In this document: piece after piece, positions 62,114-64,000 of the stretch
How positions within the stretch are numbered: the stretch's first letter is position 1
Layout of the letters: each line of letters starts with the position of its first letter
Assembly (NCBI RefSeq): GCF_947305105.1
Contig: NZ_CAMZCS010000016.1
Coordinates: 1 to 64,000 of the forward strand
DNA from: an uncultured Fibrobacter sp.
Lineage (GTDB): Bacteria > Fibrobacterota > Fibrobacteria > Fibrobacterales > Fibrobacteraceae
DNA: 64,000 bases
Reading direction: 5' to 3'
Translations under genes and position numbers: made by a program
The notes under the pieces: model-generated
What the model saw: the letters and a program-made list of their open reading frames with translations, nothing else
Told to the model about the DNA's origin: nothing
Databases searched by the model: none

Positions 62114-62812
62114 ATGAGCCAAGATTGGAACATGCAAGAGATATCCTTCAAAATTATCGCAAAAATCAAAAGCGATTTCGACACCAAGTTCGGGGTACCT
62201 AGGCAAAGCGGCCTTGTCCCGGGCCTCAAGTCGTGCATCCGCTTTGAACCGGAATTCCGGAACGCCGACGCCCTGCGTGGGCTAGAAGGATTCAGCCACC
62301 TGTGGATTGCATGGATATTCTCCGAAAACATCCGCGAGACCTGGAGCCCGACAGTGCGGCCGCCCAGACTCGGGGGCAACAAGCGCCTCGGCGTTTTCGC
62401 GACCCGTTCCAGTTTCCGCCCGAATCCGCTCGCGCTTTCGTGCGTGAAAATCGAAGAAATCCACCTTGACGGGGATGAAGGCCCCGAAATTGTCGTGAGC
62501 GGAGCCGACCTCATGGACGGCACGCCCATCGTCGACATCAAGCCCTACATTCCCTACACCGACGCCCGCCCCGAAGCCATCGGCGGTTTTACAGACTCCG
62601 TGTTCAAGAACAGGCTGCACGTCAACGCCCCTGCCGAAATTTTGAACAAGCTAGAATTTGAGAAAAGGGACGCTCTCGTCGCCGTACTGGAGCAGGACCC
62701 GCGCCCCGCCTACCAAGACGACCCCGAACGCATCTACGGGTTCAGCTTCGCCGGCAAGGAAATCAAGTTCAAGGTTAACGGAAACAACCTTGAACTCATC
62801 AGCATAGACTAG
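62114..62812 (+). CDS. trmO: tRNA t6A37 methyltransferase, TrmO (TsaA family)
   Basis: 232 residues. N-terminal SAM-binding beta-barrel (~10-150): FGVPRQSGLVPGLKSCIRFE, LEGFSHLWIAWIFSEN and the conserved GVFATRSSFRPNPLALS, then DLMDGTPIVDIKPYIPYTD. The C-terminal domain (PRPAYQDDPERIYGFSFAGK) is also typical. TrmO methylates N6-threonylcarbamoyladenosine at position 37 of tRNA-Thr. No ribosome site is evident ahead of the ATG. It appears to be monocistronic. Confidence 0.93.
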   Translation: MSQDWNMQEISFKIIAKIKSDFDTKFGVPRQSGLVPGLKSCIRFEPEFRNADALRGLEGFSHLWIAWIFSENIRETWSPTVRPPRLGGNKRLGVFATRSSFRPNPLALSCVKIEEIHLDGDEGPEIVVSGADLMDGTPIVDIKPYIPYTDARPEAIGGFTDSVFKNRLHVNAPAEILNKLEFEKRDALVAVLEQDPRPAYQDDPERIYGFSFAGKEIKFKVNGNNLELISID

Positions 62813-63021
62813 CCCCGCGACGAAAAAAAACATTCCCAGAAAAGGCTCCCCCATCATTATCTGAAATAAATAGAGCCTTAACAGCCCTACATATTTTTAA
62901 AGCAAAGCGAGATATTCTTCAAGTCATCGAGAAGAGTAACTGTTGTCGTGAGAATAGAAGCGTCGGCCGGAGCCCTCCCCCGCAACGAAAAAAAAACATA
63001 CAAAAGGAAAAGGTTCCCCCG
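62811..63021. repeat. Two degenerate copies of a ~40-nt sequence
   Basis: Copy A (62811-62852) directly follows the trmO stop; copy B (62971-63021) overlaps the left arm of the esterase terminator. Shared parts are CGACGAAAAAAAACAT / CAACGAAAAAAAAACAT and AAAAGGCTCCCCC / AAAAGGTTCCCCC, in the same order and similar spacing. The rest of the 260-nt gap shows nothing else recognisable. Confidence 0.5.
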
Positions 63022-63043
63022 CCAAAAAGCGAGGGAGCCTTTG
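63008..63043 (-). terminator. Intrinsic terminator of the CE6-type esterase gene
   Basis: Read on the minus strand: AAAGGCTCCCTCGC, loop, GCGGGGGAACCTTTT, with one mismatch in a long stem and a short T-run. Confidence 0.75.
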
Positions 63044-63072
63044 CTTGCTTTACACAAAAATGTTTTGGCGTG

Positions 63073-64000
63073 CTAGCGGGCGATATCGATGCGCGCCGTA
63101 GAACGGGCAGAACCGGCCTGCACAGAAACCAGGTAGTTGCCCACCGGAAGCTTGGAAGCATCAAGGTTCACCGTATTCTCGCCGGCAGAGAACATCGCAT
63201 CCATGCTCATCACCTGCTTGCCGAGAACCGAGTACACGCTCACGTTGACGCGGGAAGCACGGTCAAGGTTCACGGGAACGACAATCTCGTTCTGCGAGAC
63301 AACCATCTTCCCGATGGTAACGCCCTTGGCCTGCACAGCCCTAATAGCTTCGGAGCCTTCAGACGACGATGTCGCATCGGCGCTGCTTTCAGGAGACTTT
63401 ACCGAGGAACTGGAGCCATCCGCCGGACCCGCAGAACTGGAGCTATTCTCTGCGCCAGAAGATGCCGGAGCATCGCCGCTAGAGGAGGTCGGAGTTTCAG
63501 CGCTGGAAGACTCCGGTGTCGAAGTAGCGACCGGGTTAAGTTTGTCGCCCAGGACTTCCATCACCTTTTCCGCATAACGCTTGCCAAAGTCGCGGTAGCC
63601 CTGCGAAGAGAAATGGATGCGCATCATGTCCAGATCGTTGAGCCCTTCGGCAGACACGAGATAGAAATTCTTGGACTGGGACGGCAGTTTCCTGATGTTG
63701 TTGTTCGTGCCCTTGGAGCTGCCTTGATACGGGACTTCGCCCGCAAAGAACGGGATGTTCTCGTCGAGCCCGATATCCTTGACCAGGCGGTCATAAACCT
63801 TCTTGACCTTGCCCGGCCAATCGCTGTCGCCCTCGTCCGTTTCACCCTGGTGGAAAATGATTCCCTTGATGACGCCGTCTTCCTTGGCTTTCTTTGCCAT
63901 ATCAACCAGACGCTTGTACGGGTCACCACCATAGTCCTTGACAATATCCTTGAACCAGCCAGCCTGGTCATTCAAATAGCCCTGATCCATCGGGGAATCG
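63073..64000 (-). CDS. CE6/SASA-type acetyl esterase with sorting-like C-terminus, C-terminal part
   Basis: Partial: the frame is open to the window edge and the N-terminus, with the nucleophile Ser motif, lies outside. The visible part begins at DSPMDQGYLNDQAGWFKDIV and has the family signature GIIFHQGETDEGD and the catalytic-side DMMRIHFSSQGYRDFGKRYA (Asp and His of the triad). CE6 enzymes remove acetyl groups from xylan. A Ser/Ala/Glu linker of ~55 residues follows. The last ~80 residues (GKMVVSQNEIVVPVNLDRAS, VYSVLGKQVMSMDAMFSAGE, LPVGNYLVSVQAGSARSTAR) are a T9SS-type sorting-like domain. Confidence 0.88.
   Translation of the reverse strand, partial: DSPMDQGYLNDQAGWFKDIVKDYGGDPYKRLVDMAKKAKEDGVIKGIIFHQGETDEGDSDWPGKVKKVYDRLVKDIGLDENIPFFAGEVPYQGSSKGTNNNIRKLPSQSKNFYLVSAEGLNDLDMMRIHFSSQGYRDFGKRYAEKVMEVLGDKLNPVATSTPESSSAETPTSSSGDAPASSGAENSSSSAGPADGSSSSVKSPESSADATSSSEGSEAIRAVQAKGVTIGKMVVSQNEIVVPVNLDRASRVNVSVYSVLGKQVMSMDAMFSAGENTVNLDASKLPVGNYLVSVQAGSARSTARIDIAR

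Overview
The window looks like a piece of a Fibrobacter (phylum Fibrobacterota) chromosome. The main reasons are a lipoprotein with the Fibrobacter succinogenes major paralogous (FISUMP) domain, a PorU/gingipain-like C25 peptidase of the type IX secretion system (T9SS), secreted plant-wall enzymes (a GH10 protein and a CE6-type esterase) with Fibrobacter-style C-terminal sorting-like domains, poly-Ser linkers, a type III glutamine synthetase and a PPi-dependent phosphofructokinase. This assignment rests on recognised families, not on a database search. No rRNA, tRNA, insertion sequence, prophage or CRISPR array was seen. Genes are tightly packed.

Layout. 1-4942: 3' end of pheT, two small unknown genes, a 465-nt intergenic region built of short repeats and hairpins, then dnaX and ybaB. 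5065-10712: an RND efflux operon (TolC-like channel, adaptor lipoprotein, AcrB-like pump). 10797-20738: an orphan GspE-like ATPase, then on the minus strand mtgA, a primase-like gene, ogt, a membrane acyltransferase, a large GLUG/InlB-repeat surface protein and PPi-PFK. 21037-25128: a small membrane protein, a Wzi-like outer membrane protein and a WbpM/CapD-type UDP-sugar dehydratase. 25339-29370: an AT-rich 1343-residue protein of unknown function. 29445-35528: leuB, a GH10-family protein, glnN behind a sigma-54 promoter, and a pair of unknown membrane-anchored proteins. 35700-44025: a polysaccharide cluster with glycosyltransferases, a Wzx-like flippase, an acetyltransferase, a DegT aminotransferase, two FdtA-like isomerases and a FemAB/GNAT-like protein. 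44084-54963: a MetX-MetW fusion, the FISUMP lipoprotein, YicC, porU and neighbours, and an RF-like GGQ protein. 55046-64000: an LTD lipoprotein, ssb, a membrane protein, asd, a Ser-rich lipoprotein, a PutP-like symporter, trmO, and the 3' part of the CE6-type esterase gene.

How the genes work together. The FdtA-like, FdtB-like and LbH acetyltransferase genes suit a 3-acetamido-3,6-dideoxyhexose pathway. With Wzx, the glycosyltransferases, the WbpM-type enzyme and the Wzi-like protein they suggest surface-glycan production. PorU would process T9SS cargo such as the GH10 protein, the esterase and the GLUG protein, whose C-termini look like sorting domains.

Three sequence-level observations stand out. 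(1) Degenerate tandem repeats with a strict 7-bp period recur at several intergenic sites in both orientations, and once inside a coding sequence. (2) Many genes have a TATATT/TATAAT box ending 5-11 nt before the ATG with no Shine-Dalgarno sequence, which predicts leaderless mRNAs. (3) dnaX carries a run of ten A with stop codons just after it in both alternative frames, which predicts a tau/gamma switch by slippage. The 1343-residue protein is the best candidate for an undescribed function.
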